Origin: BACL27 sp964203235
GTDB lineage: Bacteria; Actinomycetota; Acidimicrobiia; Acidimicrobiales; Ilumatobacteraceae
Direction: 5' to 3'
NCBI GenBank assembly: GCA_964203235.1
Contig: CAXNLE010000002.1
Span: 62,001-126,000 of the forward strand
DNA: 64,000 nucleotides
A program made the position numbers and the translations under genes. Positions 1-9,344 of the stretch are shown piece by piece. The notes beneath the pieces are model-generated. The model saw only the letters and a list, made by a program, of their open reading frames with translations, did no database searches and had not been told where the DNA came from. Every line of letters starts with the position of its first letter. Position 1 is the stretch's first letter.

Positions 1-2201
1 GTCTCAGCAGCCGTGTCTCTGCTATCCGAAAATACAATTGTCTTTCGGGAGTGATCGGGTGCATCTAAACTCCTCAACATTTGAGATGTATAAACCTGAA
101 TTCCAACATCAGTACCCCCGGTATGAGCACGAATGGCAGACCGAACATTAGGTGAGAAGAAAACCTTTGGATTATTATTTGCACCAGTTTTCTGCTCGCA
201 ACATGGGCATGCATCGGGCAACGACGGAATAAACCCACCATCTGGCAGATTGCCGGAGAATCGAAGACGTACACCAGTCCCAATTCCTAAAGAGTCCGTT
301 ATCTCTCCCGTGAAACTGTCGTAGTCCACGCGCTGAAAACCAAAAGTCACATTCTGGTGCGTCCAAGATGTAGCACTTACTTTGTCTGCATATGGCGAAT
401 ACCACCTAAAGTCGTCAAATTTGCGCCGAAACGGTAGAGCAACGCCTTCCTGCAACTCTGACTCTGGAGTTGCTTGAAGGAAAACAGACCCATCTGCATT
501 GACAACAAATCCACCAAGAGATATTTCTCCGCACACGTAGCACAACAACAGTTCAAGAACTCGGCCCCCACACAAACACGTCGGCCTAGGACTTGAATAC
601 AGTTTGCCGATGGGCACATGATCTTGTCGATCAACTTGATCACATGCGGGGTTGGAACAAGCCCACATCCCTCGAATTCCGCGAAAGAACATATGGCTTC
701 TAATTGGTACAGGACTTTTGCCATCTTTAGATTGAGCAATTGCATCTAATGCAGTTGTGAAGGCCTGGCTTGAATTATCACCTATGAATAGATCGGACGC
801 TATTTCGGTCCAAGGCCTAGCCGATAACTGACCTCGACTATTTTTGCTCACTGATGCAATCGATGATGATAAATCAACGTATTTCGTTCGCAAACCCTCC
901 AAAAATTTATCATGATCAGACTCACTCAGCCCCGCTGGTGGCAAGAAATCACTTGTAGGCAACTTCTGAGCATCACTGATCTGACGCGGGGTCCCTGCGC
1001 TAACAAAAAATGAGGATTTATCTACTCCGAAAAATTCCTGCAAATAATCTTTGCCACTATCGCCATCATCTAAAGAAGCACTTGTGCCAATACAGCGAAG
1101 TTGTGGCGAATCAGGTTCTAAGCCAAGCCGAAGAAGCAAGTTTCTTATGATCATAGCTACTTCACTGCCCTGAGTACCTCGGTAAAGATGAAGTTCGTCT
1201 ACAACCAAATTGAACACATTACGTTCATCTTTAAGCCACTCTCTGGTCTTTGTAAACATTTCAGACTCAATATCCCGCATCAACATCACGTTCAACATTG
1301 AATAGTTGGTAACAAGGACGTCAGGTGGATCAGCGATCATGTCACGACGAGTGATCATCTCGCCGTTTAATGGGGCTGGAAATTGCGCAAGAACCGAATC
1401 CTTGACACCACCGGCCTTCAACTCGTTGTACTCAGAGCACATTGATTCAAGCATGCTTGCAAACTCTTTAAATTGGTTTTTCCATCCAGCCTTAACGCCA
1501 TTCTTGTCGAACTTGATCGGCCCAGGCGTACCACTCGTAAAACGACCAAACCAAATTTGACCCGCACCACCCAGACTTATCTGACCAATCGCCCGCCGTA
1601 AGCGGACTATCTGGTCTTCTACTAATGCATTCGTTGGATAGAGAATCAATGTTCTTAGTGCAGACTGTCGCTTTGAATTTGACCGTACGCTTTTCCAACC
1701 GTTGTCCGACTTAAGTTCCCACCACCGATTGCAATCCTCGTCAAGACTCCACCTATCACGCTTTCCTTCAGCAACAAGCCTTGTTAACACTGGAAGCAAA
1801 AAGGACTCAGTTTTACCCGAACCAGTGCCAGACGTGATGATTGCATTACGCTCAGCGGCAATTCCAACTTTGAAGTTTGCTGCTAGTGACTGTGCTTGGT
1901 GCTCTCTTACTTTAATCGGCTTAGATGCTTCAGTGAATTGACGAAAAAGTGCTTCTCCTACTATTGACGCCGCTTCTACATCAATATTATTTGACTTGCA
2001 CCACTGGATAAGTTCTATCGTCGCGTCATACTGTGGAATCGGTTCGAGGTGCGGTTCGGTGAAAAGTAAATTCGCTTTCGTGAGCAGTTCTTTACGTTCT
2101 TCTCTCAATTCTTTACTCTTCAACCAGTACGTTGTGTCCACATAGCGCAAATATGCATCTTGCAACTCCGACTGCACAGTCAATGGATGTATGATTTTCA
2201 T
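1..2201 (-). CDS. DEAD/DEAH-box helicase, COG1205/DruE-like (3' end outside window)
   Basis: The frame is open from ATG 2201 to the left edge (about 733 codons seen), so the C-terminus is missing. Walker A SGTGSGKTES lies near residue 120. A DEAH-like box VVDELHLYRGTQGSEVA lies near 335. A Zn-binding stretch with CSNPAC, CLCGG and CYVCGE lies around 515-560, and a motif VFSDSRD, typical of helicase domain 2, closes the visible part. This combination is known from COG1205 helicases with a DUF1998-type Zn module, such as the large helicases of Druantia and DISARM-like systems and Dpd helicases. It probably acts as an ATP-driven nucleic-acid translocase. It starts 9 nt after the 1046-aa gene stop, so the two are co-transcribed. 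The family assignment at system level (Druantia or other) is inference; the helicase call is firm. Confidence 0.85.
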   Translation of the reverse strand, partial: MKIIHPLTVQSELQDAYLRYVDTTYWLKSKELREERKELLTKANLLFTEPHLEPIPQYDATIELIQWCKSNNIDVEAASIVGEALFRQFTEASKPIKVREHQAQSLAANFKVGIAAERNAIITSGTGSGKTESFLLPVLTRLVAEGKRDRWSLDEDCNRWWELKSDNGWKSVRSNSKRQSALRTLILYPTNALVEDQIVRLRRAIGQISLGGAGQIWFGRFTSGTPGPIKFDKNGVKAGWKNQFKEFASMLESMCSEYNELKAGGVKDSVLAQFPAPLNGEMITRRDMIADPPDVLVTNYSMLNVMLMRDIESEMFTKTREWLKDERNVFNLVVDELHLYRGTQGSEVAMIIRNLLLRLGLEPDSPQLRCIGTSASLDDGDSGKDYLQEFFGVDKSSFFVSAGTPRQISDAQKLPTSDFLPPAGLSESDHDKFLEGLRTKYVDLSSSIASVSKNSRGQLSARPWTEIASDLFIGDNSSQAFTTALDAIAQSKDGKSPVPIRSHMFFRGIRGMWACSNPACDQVDRQDHVPIGKLYSSPRPTCLCGGRVLELLLCYVCGEISLGGFVVNADGSVFLQATPESELQEGVALPFRRKFDDFRWYSPYADKVSATSWTHQNVTFGFQRVDYDSFTGEITDSLGIGTGVRLRFSGNLPDGGFIPSLPDACPCCEQKTGANNNPKVFFSPNVRSAIRAHTGGTDVGIQVYTSQMLRSLDAPDHSRKTIVFSDSRDTAAE

Positions 2202-2210
2202 AAAATAACC

Positions 2211-5200
2211 TTAGCTCATCAACTGACCAAAAACTAATCGGGCTAATTGTGGTTCAATGCCCGAATAAACAACCACCCTCTTCGTCAAATCCTCCCGCGG
2301 CGCGAGCCCTGATGCCGCAACCATAGACCGGCCAAACAGACCAGGCAGTTCAGCTCCAAGTCGAACATAAAACTGTCGAGTTGTTGCGTCATAGTACGCA
2401 AGTGGAGAGTTAAGAGATTGAGCTTTCTTAAGCTTGACTGTTCTCACTGATCCAGAAATGACATGGCCGTCAAAGTCAATATCTGTATCTGAATATGAGT
2501 ATTTATTTCCATAGCCGACGTATTGAATAGCGCCTGCAACCCGTGGGTTGTCTGCATCTACCCACTTAGTTTGAATATGATCCCAAATCTTTAATTGCAC
2601 GTACGGAGGAACAGGAACCTTTGGAGAAGAATTAAACAATTGCGAGATAGATCCAACACCTCGAGCGATAGTCACGGCAATATCTCGCGCCACTGATATC
2701 GGAGCCTTGGTGATCGGGTCCAAAATCCCATCGAAAGATTGACGAATGGCATCAGGATTTGGCACCTCAAAAATCCAACTTTCAGGCAGGTCTTTGTTTT
2801 CAAATTGTTTTAAGGACCCACCAACAATTGATAATTGATTCTCTATTTGTGCAAACAATTCTGCACTTCTGAATCCGGAAAGAAACCCTTTAGTTTCCGA
2901 TATCATCACCACACAAGCTGGCGAAATAGACCATTCTTGAACTCGAAAATACTCATCAAGAGAGAGATCCACAAGTCCAAGAATCTGCATACCATGCGTA
3001 AATCTCTCAACATTGAAATCCTCTTCACCAACTAATTGACTTATAAGCGTCTCTATGTCACTAAGGTTCCCGTGCCGTAGATAACACATTGCTTCAAAAG
3101 CCAAACTCCATTTCCCTGAAACTTGAAGGGGAATTGGTGAGATAGAAGTAAAATTAAGTGGTTGCAAATCCGCGGTTGACCGTTTCCCCTGAGTTGATGC
3201 AGTCTTTTTATTCCACTTGTAAACAGGTAGTGCTGATTGGGTCTTCGAAATCCCACAAGTCCGACATCTCATGTGCAATAATGCGCCCTTAGGCAGGGGG
3301 TGGGGATATACGACTTCATCTATTGCGAAGTGATGCATGCCCGTATAAAAACACGCGCCCCGATCTTCTGTCTTGATACTCACCTGGCTTCGTTTGATGT
3401 CATCTTCAGCCGATTCAATAACAAATTGCTCATTCCACGGCGCGGAAGTGTGTGGATCCATTTCGACTCCCACTAGTGGAGCGGTTCCCTCATAATAGAA
3501 ACCTCTGAGCACGTTCCCGCTTGAGACTGCCAAGTCGTGTAGCGCACTCATCGCAGATGGAGATCCAGAGTCACCAACCTGATAGCGAAATGAAATCGGC
3601 TTCAAGGCAGACCAAACATTTGGCGTATCTGCGCCGACAAGCGTCAACATCTTTCTTCCAATGACAGTGCCGTCACTTAAGACCATGGATATGTGATAAC
3701 GCCCAGTCGCCAGATTGAGATCCGACATCGAAATGATTGCTGCTCGTTGGTCAAGATTGAATTCCTTAATGGTTTTTCCGTGTGTATCAGTAAAACGGAT
3801 ACAAATCGCTTCGTCGGCAGGGTAACTCACCTTCAATTCAGGGATGTGTGAGATCAACCATCGATCTTGTTGTCCAGGTATGCGTACACCACGAGAAAAC
3901 TGGAGGCTTGGCAACGCCTGAGGTAGCAAGGCAGATAATGCCGCATACACCGTTTTCGTCGAACTCCGAACGGTCATGACTTCAATATCTCGAATAAACA
4001 ACCAGCCGAGAGGTAGACCGTGAACGCCTGCATCCTCTGGTGAAATAACCGACCAGCCAGGCCGTGCGATTTCGGTCAAGATTTCTTCGCACTGCTCCCT
4101 TAGTTTTATGCCACCAGGAACCTCTGCGAGCATCAATACCCCAAAAACACCTTCCAAACTCAGTGTGTCAACCTCGACATATTGTTGCTGCTCGTCCAAC
4201 CTCATTGGAACAACCTGACGAGGCTTTCTCTCGCCTTTTATATCCGACGAGCCGATGCTCATCTTTAGTGGTCGAGACATCATCGATCCTGGCTCAAATA
4301 ATCCTGGATCAACCAATCGGAATTTCCCTTTTGCAACTTTAAAAACATCGCAGACTTGTAAATCATTAGACCCCATATCAACAGACACCTGTTTGGTTTC
4401 GACTGTTGGATTGCAACGAAGTTCGATATTGACGTTAAATCTAAGTCCCAACCGAAGAGATTTACTTAATGACGCTATGAGTCGAACACCAAATCCCTGC
4501 TCGCCTGCAGGCCTACCTGTCCACATGCGTAATTCACTAATAGATGCAGCCGCAAATGTCTCGCGATAATCGTCAATCTTCCAAATTTTTTTTATATTCT
4601 TCGTAGAATAGGGACTCGTGCACCAGTTCTCAAGAAACATTGACATAACATCGATAGAAACATTTGATACAGGATCGAGCCGATATTGATCAAACATTCG
4701 ATGCAAGTCCTGACGATCGGCATCACGCAGCCGTGCTTGTGAGATCGGCATCTGAATGGCCCACTTAAAATCTTTGCCAGATTGGCTTGAACTTTTTGGG
4801 ATTGGAACAGTCGAAACGCCCCGCTCTCCTTCCCATGCGCCGAGCCAGTCTCTTAAAGTCGACCAGATTTGAATTGCATGTTCCCGGTATCGACTACCAA
4901 TGTCTAATTCCTTTCCAGGGCAACCAAAAAGTGTTGAGAGTCGGCTGTAATAATTTGCTCCTGAAATATCGGTTTCAGATGCCATCTCCTCGGCTGCCAT
5001 ACTCAAGACCGCAAGTAGGGCCAATGTCGGTGGAACTTCCATTGGAGTGTGCGCATCACTCCACTTCACTGCAGCAAATTTGAATTCCTCAAACACTTTC
5101 TTCCAGTCATGCGTCTTGGGAATGTTCAGCACTGCCTCACACAAATGTCTTTCAAACCCGGATGGATCAACCCCAATTATCCGACAAATAGATGAGATTT

Positions 5201-5351
5201 CTTCCGGATTTAGATCAAGATAAACAGGTATGCCTGCCACGTCTTGATTGAAAATTACTTCGGCAATGGCGTCATTTAAGCGCTCAACTTCAAGAGCTCG
5301 TATCTGATCACACATAGTAGAACCAAACCATTTACTGTTTACGACATTCAC
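2211..5351 (-). CDS. large protein of unknown family, partner of the helicase
   Basis: The product is 1046 aa with no signal peptide or membrane segment. I recognise no catalytic motif; the only metal-binding hint is a CRTC knuckle near residue 700. The chosen start is GTG 5351 because GGGGGA lies a few bases upstream; ATG 5315 is an alternative without a ribosome site. It is the first gene of a two-gene unit with the helicase. A roughly 1000-aa uncharacterised protein directly upstream of a DUF1998-type helicase is the layout of type III Druantia (DruH-DruE), but I cannot confirm homology from sequence alone. It may be a substrate-sensing or scaffold subunit. Its promoter would lie in the preceding gap, which carries a decayed gene copy. 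Confidence 0.75.
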   Translation of the reverse strand: MNVVNSKWFGSTMCDQIRALEVERLNDAIAEVIFNQDVAGIPVYLDLNPEEISSICRIIGVDPSGFERHLCEAVLNIPKTHDWKKVFEEFKFAAVKWSDAHTPMEVPPTLALLAVLSMAAEEMASETDISGANYYSRLSTLFGCPGKELDIGSRYREHAIQIWSTLRDWLGAWEGERGVSTVPIPKSSSQSGKDFKWAIQMPISQARLRDADRQDLHRMFDQYRLDPVSNVSIDVMSMFLENWCTSPYSTKNIKKIWKIDDYRETFAAASISELRMWTGRPAGEQGFGVRLIASLSKSLRLGLRFNVNIELRCNPTVETKQVSVDMGSNDLQVCDVFKVAKGKFRLVDPGLFEPGSMMSRPLKMSIGSSDIKGERKPRQVVPMRLDEQQQYVEVDTLSLEGVFGVLMLAEVPGGIKLREQCEEILTEIARPGWSVISPEDAGVHGLPLGWLFIRDIEVMTVRSSTKTVYAALSALLPQALPSLQFSRGVRIPGQQDRWLISHIPELKVSYPADEAICIRFTDTHGKTIKEFNLDQRAAIISMSDLNLATGRYHISMVLSDGTVIGRKMLTLVGADTPNVWSALKPISFRYQVGDSGSPSAMSALHDLAVSSGNVLRGFYYEGTAPLVGVEMDPHTSAPWNEQFVIESAEDDIKRSQVSIKTEDRGACFYTGMHHFAIDEVVYPHPLPKGALLHMRCRTCGISKTQSALPVYKWNKKTASTQGKRSTADLQPLNFTSISPIPLQVSGKWSLAFEAMCYLRHGNLSDIETLISQLVGEEDFNVERFTHGMQILGLVDLSLDEYFRVQEWSISPACVVMISETKGFLSGFRSAELFAQIENQLSIVGGSLKQFENKDLPESWIFEVPNPDAIRQSFDGILDPITKAPISVARDIAVTIARGVGSISQLFNSSPKVPVPPYVQLKIWDHIQTKWVDADNPRVAGAIQYVGYGNKYSYSDTDIDFDGHVISGSVRTVKLKKAQSLNSPLAYYDATTRQFYVRLGAELPGLFGRSMVAASGLAPREDLTKRVVVYSGIEPQLARLVFGQLMS

Positions 5352-5382
5352 AATTCCCCCAATGCCAAATCATACGTAACAC

Positions 5383-5445
5383 AACAAGTCTTAGTCCCCA
5401 TCAGTAGTTCATAATTTACCAACACCAGCATTAAATGTCTGACAA
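5383..5445 (-). pseudogene. remnant of promoter plus first codons of the Cys-rich small gene
   Basis: Read on the minus strand, this stretch aligns without gaps to the upstream region and start of the intact 86-aa gene (13900-13960). Both have TTGT(C/T)AGACA, then CTGGTG about 16 nt later, then GATGG(A/G)GACT and ACTTG. The match covers about 65 nt with roughly three quarters of positions identical and includes the first codons (M-E/G-T-E/K-T-C). After that the frames diverge. It sits between the stop of the ATPase gene and the start of the 1046-aa gene. It looks like a duplicated or recombined chromosomal scar. It may still supply the promoter for the helicase pair. Confidence 0.6.
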
Positions 5446-5532
5446 GTGATGACCATCTTGTCTCGAGTCGGCGTAACTCCACGTTCAGAATTTGATACCA
5501 AATAAACACGCCGTTTTGTAAACAATTCATCT

Positions 5533-7407
5533 CTAATTTTTCTTTCGCTTGGCTAATCCAGCTCCAAGAAGGTTTTCCATTTCCCCAGCGCCAACATCAA
5601 GGAAACCGTCTGGCCAATCTGAGCCTAAGCCACCAAACTTATTAATTGATGGCGACCGATATTGAGTTACCCCATTTTTTTGCTCCGCAAACAAAATTCC
5701 TATTAAATTCTCCAGTTCGGATTCGTCACCCTCAGCGATGCGGCGCCTAACCCTATTTACGATGTGCTCGCTGTGTGTCTCAATAATGATTTGTCTTCCA
5801 GACTTGCAACATGCGATTAAAAAGTCCGCCAAGTCCATCTGCAGTTTTGGGTGCAAGTGGAGTTCAGGTTGCTCAAGTAGTAGCACCGTACCTTTTCTAG
5901 CTATCAAACATGAAACTAGTACTGGTAACACTTGGCTTACTCCAACACCAACAGAAGTTAAGTCGACTTCGTTTCCTCCGCTTAATAAATTAAGTCGCAA
6001 TCCAATACCTAATCGGCCGTTGTCTTCAGTTTTTGCGCCACTTGCCAATCCAAAGGACTGTAACCAAAGATCTACTGCCTCATTTAATGAGACATACTCA
6101 CGCGCGCCATTTGGGAGTGGAAATTGAAATTTTTGACTGCCCCGTGCTTGAAGAACATAGGCCGTGTATTCACCAGAAGTGCCAACATCTGGTCGTCCTG
6201 AGCTGGGGTCATAATTTACTTTGGGTGTCAGGCGAATTGGACCCAAGTACGTAATTTTGTTTCGAGAAAAACTCTTCACCAAATGAGCGACATCATCCAA
6301 CGACACACCTATTCCACCTCGTATTGAACGAAAGGCCTTAGCACCAAGTTGAAAAGGGAAATCAGATGTGCGCTCCAACGCACTCACAATTCGATCAAGA
6401 CTAGAGCATGCAACCAAAGCTGCTAATTCACTCTTATGCTTAGAATCCAACTTTTGAACTTCATGTTGAAAGAACAAATCATTTTCGTCATACAGGTATG
6501 ACTCTATTTCGTCTTCATCTTCGTCTAAGTCGGCAAAGTCATTGTTAATTGAGTCTCTAAAAATTGAGCATGCAATTTTAACACCGCTAACTTCAATTTT
6601 TTTTAAGTCTTGCTCGCTTATTATGCTACCTCTAGCAAAAGACTTCTCTTTTTCTAACTCCTCCCCTAAACATTCCTTAACAGCCTCGATAATTTGTTCA
6701 GCCGCGAAGACTGCGTTGTCTCCTCTCTCCCACAAATTTGTTGGAATCAGGCCGCCAAAGCTAGCCCGATCTACTGAAAAAGTTTTATTGTTTGACAAGT
6801 CATTAACAGTCCCAGAGCACTCACTATTTGCTCTACCTCGTCGCTCGTCACTGTTCAAAATGTCGGTATTAAAAGTCAAATTAGCATTCATAATAAAGGA
6901 GGGATCTCCAGGGCTAGATCGGTCTTTGCCTTCTGTTTCAATTGAAATTCGACGAACTTGCGCAATTCCACTTTCTTCTGTAGTACCTCTAACTATTTCA
7001 AATTTTATTTTTGTCTGGTAATCAGCTCTACCTCTTTGAATTTGTGTTCGTTCACGAACTGGACCTGCTAGGTATCTTGCGCCAGAAAAATACTCGCTTG
7101 CTAGTTCGAAGCCGATCTGGATGGGCACATCCAAACTTTCGGCGAAAAAACTTTTAGTCTCCACAAAAGAACCCAAGCGAATTTTCTCTCCGTTTAATGG
7201 ATAAATCGTTCCATTCAAATCCTTGGACATCGCTTGTGATAGCGAGAGTATTGACTGTAAAAGTGTACTTTTGCCCGAGCTATTAGCGCCTACGACAACT
7301 GTCAACGGGCTAATTGTCACTGCTGCATCTTTAACAGACTTAAAATTGCGCAGAAAAATTTTTCTTAAAGGAAATCTTCTGTCGAAAGGGGTTGATATTG
7401 AAGGCAT
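5533..7407 (-). CDS. AAA ATPase, RecF/OLD-like with DUF3696-like C-terminus
   Basis: The 624-aa ATPase has Walker A GANSSGKSTL at residues 39-48, Walker B LLLEQPELHLHP near 505 and a following IIIETHSEHIV segment typical of OLD/RecF/SMC-like ABC ATPases. The N-terminus LRNFKSVKDAAV is the usual first strand of this family. The final residues (SDWPDGFLDVGAGEMENLL) resemble the C-terminal DUF3696 signature. No Toprim nuclease domain is visible after the ATPase core, so any effector is likely one of its neighbours. It is last in a four-gene operon, 15 nt after the preceding gene. Such ATPases are common sensors in defence and toxin systems; that role is inferred from context. Confidence 0.85.
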   Translation of the reverse strand: MPSISTPFDRRFPLRKIFLRNFKSVKDAAVTISPLTVVVGANSSGKSTLLQSILSLSQAMSKDLNGTIYPLNGEKIRLGSFVETKSFFAESLDVPIQIGFELASEYFSGARYLAGPVRERTQIQRGRADYQTKIKFEIVRGTTEESGIAQVRRISIETEGKDRSSPGDPSFIMNANLTFNTDILNSDERRGRANSECSGTVNDLSNNKTFSVDRASFGGLIPTNLWERGDNAVFAAEQIIEAVKECLGEELEKEKSFARGSIISEQDLKKIEVSGVKIACSIFRDSINNDFADLDEDEDEIESYLYDENDLFFQHEVQKLDSKHKSELAALVACSSLDRIVSALERTSDFPFQLGAKAFRSIRGGIGVSLDDVAHLVKSFSRNKITYLGPIRLTPKVNYDPSSGRPDVGTSGEYTAYVLQARGSQKFQFPLPNGAREYVSLNEAVDLWLQSFGLASGAKTEDNGRLGIGLRLNLLSGGNEVDLTSVGVGVSQVLPVLVSCLIARKGTVLLLEQPELHLHPKLQMDLADFLIACCKSGRQIIIETHSEHIVNRVRRRIAEGDESELENLIGILFAEQKNGVTQYRSPSINKFGGLGSDWPDGFLDVGAGEMENLLGAGLAKRKKN

Positions 7408-7422
7408 ACTAGTTTAATCTCC

Positions 7423-8274
7423 TTACGCTAATATTAATTGAAGTGAGGTTGGTGCAGTTTTTGAACTTGACTCAAAGTCAACCCATAAACTTGCGCTCGT
7501 TATGATCGGAAATCCCGCGTTACAAAGTGGAGAGGCTTTTCCGACTCTCCCTTTGGTAATCATCTCTTCAGAACATTCAATATCCTGTTTAGGAATTTGT
7601 ATCCATTTTGAAAATGCTTTATACAAAGCGTCGCCGAAATTATCTTTCGGAAATCTTTCTTTCCAAAAAGATTGGGAATGTAGACCAAGAACCTCAATTT
7701 CATCTAAATCTCTTTTCGTGAGCACTAATTTTTTCTCTTTGACTAAATGCAAAAAGCGCAGAATTTCACCTTCGTCACACAGGGTGAAAATATCGAGGTC
7801 TACTGTCACTGAATTATCGCTGAGAAGTGTTGATACACAATCTGTGCAAAGATCTCTGAATTGCCTTCCTTCATTTTCTTTAAATTTCCATCGCGGATCT
7901 ATGACCCCTCGAATTACATACCCGCTTTGGATGCCATCCACTAGCGCATCAGGATCCGCCGCATGAGCCGTGATTTTTCCGACAAGATCTGGAGATATTT
8001 TCCCTATTGTTTTAGTTACTTGACTCTTCCAAATCGCACTATACAAGTCAGTTTCGACTACAAGGTCATAGCTCAATCCGGATTCAGAAGACATAATTAT
8101 TGCATCCACAATTGACAGAAGCGGTAGGTCATCATGACACAGCATCACTTGCAAATGATCTTCGTTTTCTTCTACGCCTACAACTAACACAAGTCGCCTT
8201 ACGACTAGGGACTTCTCATGACCGTCGACGACGACAATGTCACCTCTTTCATGACTTTCTTCTTTGCGCATCAT
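7423..8274 (-). CDS. protein with possible PemK/MazF-like N-terminal barrel
   Basis: The product is 283 aa. The first 90 residues (RGDIVVVDG, then RRLVLVVGV, YDLVVETDLYSAIWKSQV, GKIS) follow the pattern of a PemK/MazF-type small barrel: GDIV start, a VV strand, and a late 'IW-SQ' element before a short helix. The remaining 190 residues are not recognised and contain DLCTDC. The start ATG overlaps the stop of the upstream sigma-like gene by 4 nt, implying translational coupling. If the fold is right it could be an RNase-type effector or a regulatory barrel. The fold call is by eye and weak; existence of the gene is well supported by its tight packing. Confidence 0.6.
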   Translation of the reverse strand: MMRKEESHERGDIVVVDGHEKSLVVRRLVLVVGVEENEDHLQVMLCHDDLPLLSIVDAIIMSSESGLSYDLVVETDLYSAIWKSQVTKTIGKISPDLVGKITAHAADPDALVDGIQSGYVIRGVIDPRWKFKENEGRQFRDLCTDCVSTLLSDNSVTVDLDIFTLCDEGEILRFLHLVKEKKLVLTKRDLDEIEVLGLHSQSFWKERFPKDNFGDALYKAFSKWIQIPKQDIECSEEMITKGRVGKASPLCNAGFPIITSASLWVDFESSSKTAPTSLQLILA

Positions 8275-9344
8275 TGGAGTTCCATCTCAGCAAATTTCTT
8301 ATAGCAGATCTCGATTAAATATGTTCCAGCAGCACGGCTTCCGTCAGCGGAGAACCTAGCGGCAAAGTCTTTAACAATCTTCTCTCCTGTTGACTCTCGA
8401 ATTTTTTGGACAGTTTGACGTGAACGAACACCAATGTACGGCATAATTTCCTCATCAGATAAACCTTGACCACCCTTTAACGCCAACACAGCAACCTGGT
8501 TTGGTTCTAGATGCTCTAGATATTCAGATACATAATTTTTCATTTCAATCTCCCCGTATAGATCTTCAACAGATGGGCTCCCAGAATTTTCGAATTCTTG
8601 TTTGCCTTCGGAGTCATCTGACAGCCCATCACTATCTATAAGGGTGCTTGGGATGGAATCTGTCAAAACTTCTTTCAAAATCTTGTCCATATCACCTAAA
8701 TAAAGGCCTTCACGGTCGCCAACTAACTTTAAAACCAAGATGTTGAAAGCACCTTCAGACCAGACACTCCAAGCACGTTCAGAACGCTCATTAAACGTGA
8801 TCCGAGGTATTCTTCTTATTTCTTCAATTAAATGTCGCCAATTTGTTCCATCAATCTCTGATGGAGTAATTTTCGAATTGCGAAGCCCATACCAGCGTCC
8901 ATTTGGTGTATCTCTTGGTTCAAAACCATCATCCCCGAGTTTCTTTTTTAGCCGAGAGATGATGTTTGATGCGAGGGTCTTTTCTAGCCGGCCTCGAAGC
9001 AAACGGTTTACCATTTCATTAAGCAATCTATTAAGCGAATTTAAATCGTGGGAACGATCAAAAAGATAATCTATTTTTCCATCACCCAGGAAGGTTGATG
9101 CCACTAATTCCATCGCCAGATCTTCTTTTTCTGACTCATTCCACTTAACTGCATTGTTGTAAAAATAGAAAGACCATCTTCCACCGTTTGTCTCGTTTGA
9201 GAACTTTCTTAGTTTTACGAGTTTTATTAGATGTTTGAACATAAGGTCTCCGACATTTCCTCGGAGCTGCTCACCACGACTGTTTTTGCCAGCTCTGCTT
9301 TTAGTCAACTCATATTCATTTACTAACTCGTAAAAGGAGCTCAT
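8271..9344 (-). CDS. sigma-70-factor-like regulator
   Basis: The product is 357 aa. The C-terminal third contains a typical sigma region-4 / LuxR-like helix-turn-helix: LEPNQVAVLALKGGQGLSDE followed by IMPYIGVRSRQTVQKIRE (about residues 275-320). Residues about 70-135 (ELVASTFL, then NRLLRGRLEKT and RLKKKLG) resemble a degenerate sigma region 2. A long acidic linker separates them. The gene overlaps its upstream neighbour (9341) and its downstream neighbour (8274) by 4 nt each, so three proteins are translationally coupled. It may drive its own operon or couple sensing to transcription. Whether it binds core RNA polymerase is unknown. Confidence 0.65.
   Translation of the reverse strand: MSSFYELVNEYELTKSRAGKNSRGEQLRGNVGDLMFKHLIKLVKLRKFSNETNGGRWSFYFYNNAVKWNESEKEDLAMELVASTFLGDGKIDYLFDRSHDLNSLNRLLNEMVNRLLRGRLEKTLASNIISRLKKKLGDDGFEPRDTPNGRWYGLRNSKITPSEIDGTNWRHLIEEIRRIPRITFNERSERAWSVWSEGAFNILVLKLVGDREGLYLGDMDKILKEVLTDSIPSTLIDSDGLSDDSEGKQEFENSGSPSVEDLYGEIEMKNYVSEYLEHLEPNQVAVLALKGGQGLSDEEIMPYIGVRSRQTVQKIRESTGEKIVKDFAARFSADGSRAAGTYLIEICYKKFAEMELQ

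Noticed and set aside
5348..5530. 60-aa minus-strand ORF tightly packed between the ATPase and the 1046-aa gene
   Set aside because: It runs through a region that aligns to the non-coding promoter of the Cys-rich gene, so the frame is probably accidental.
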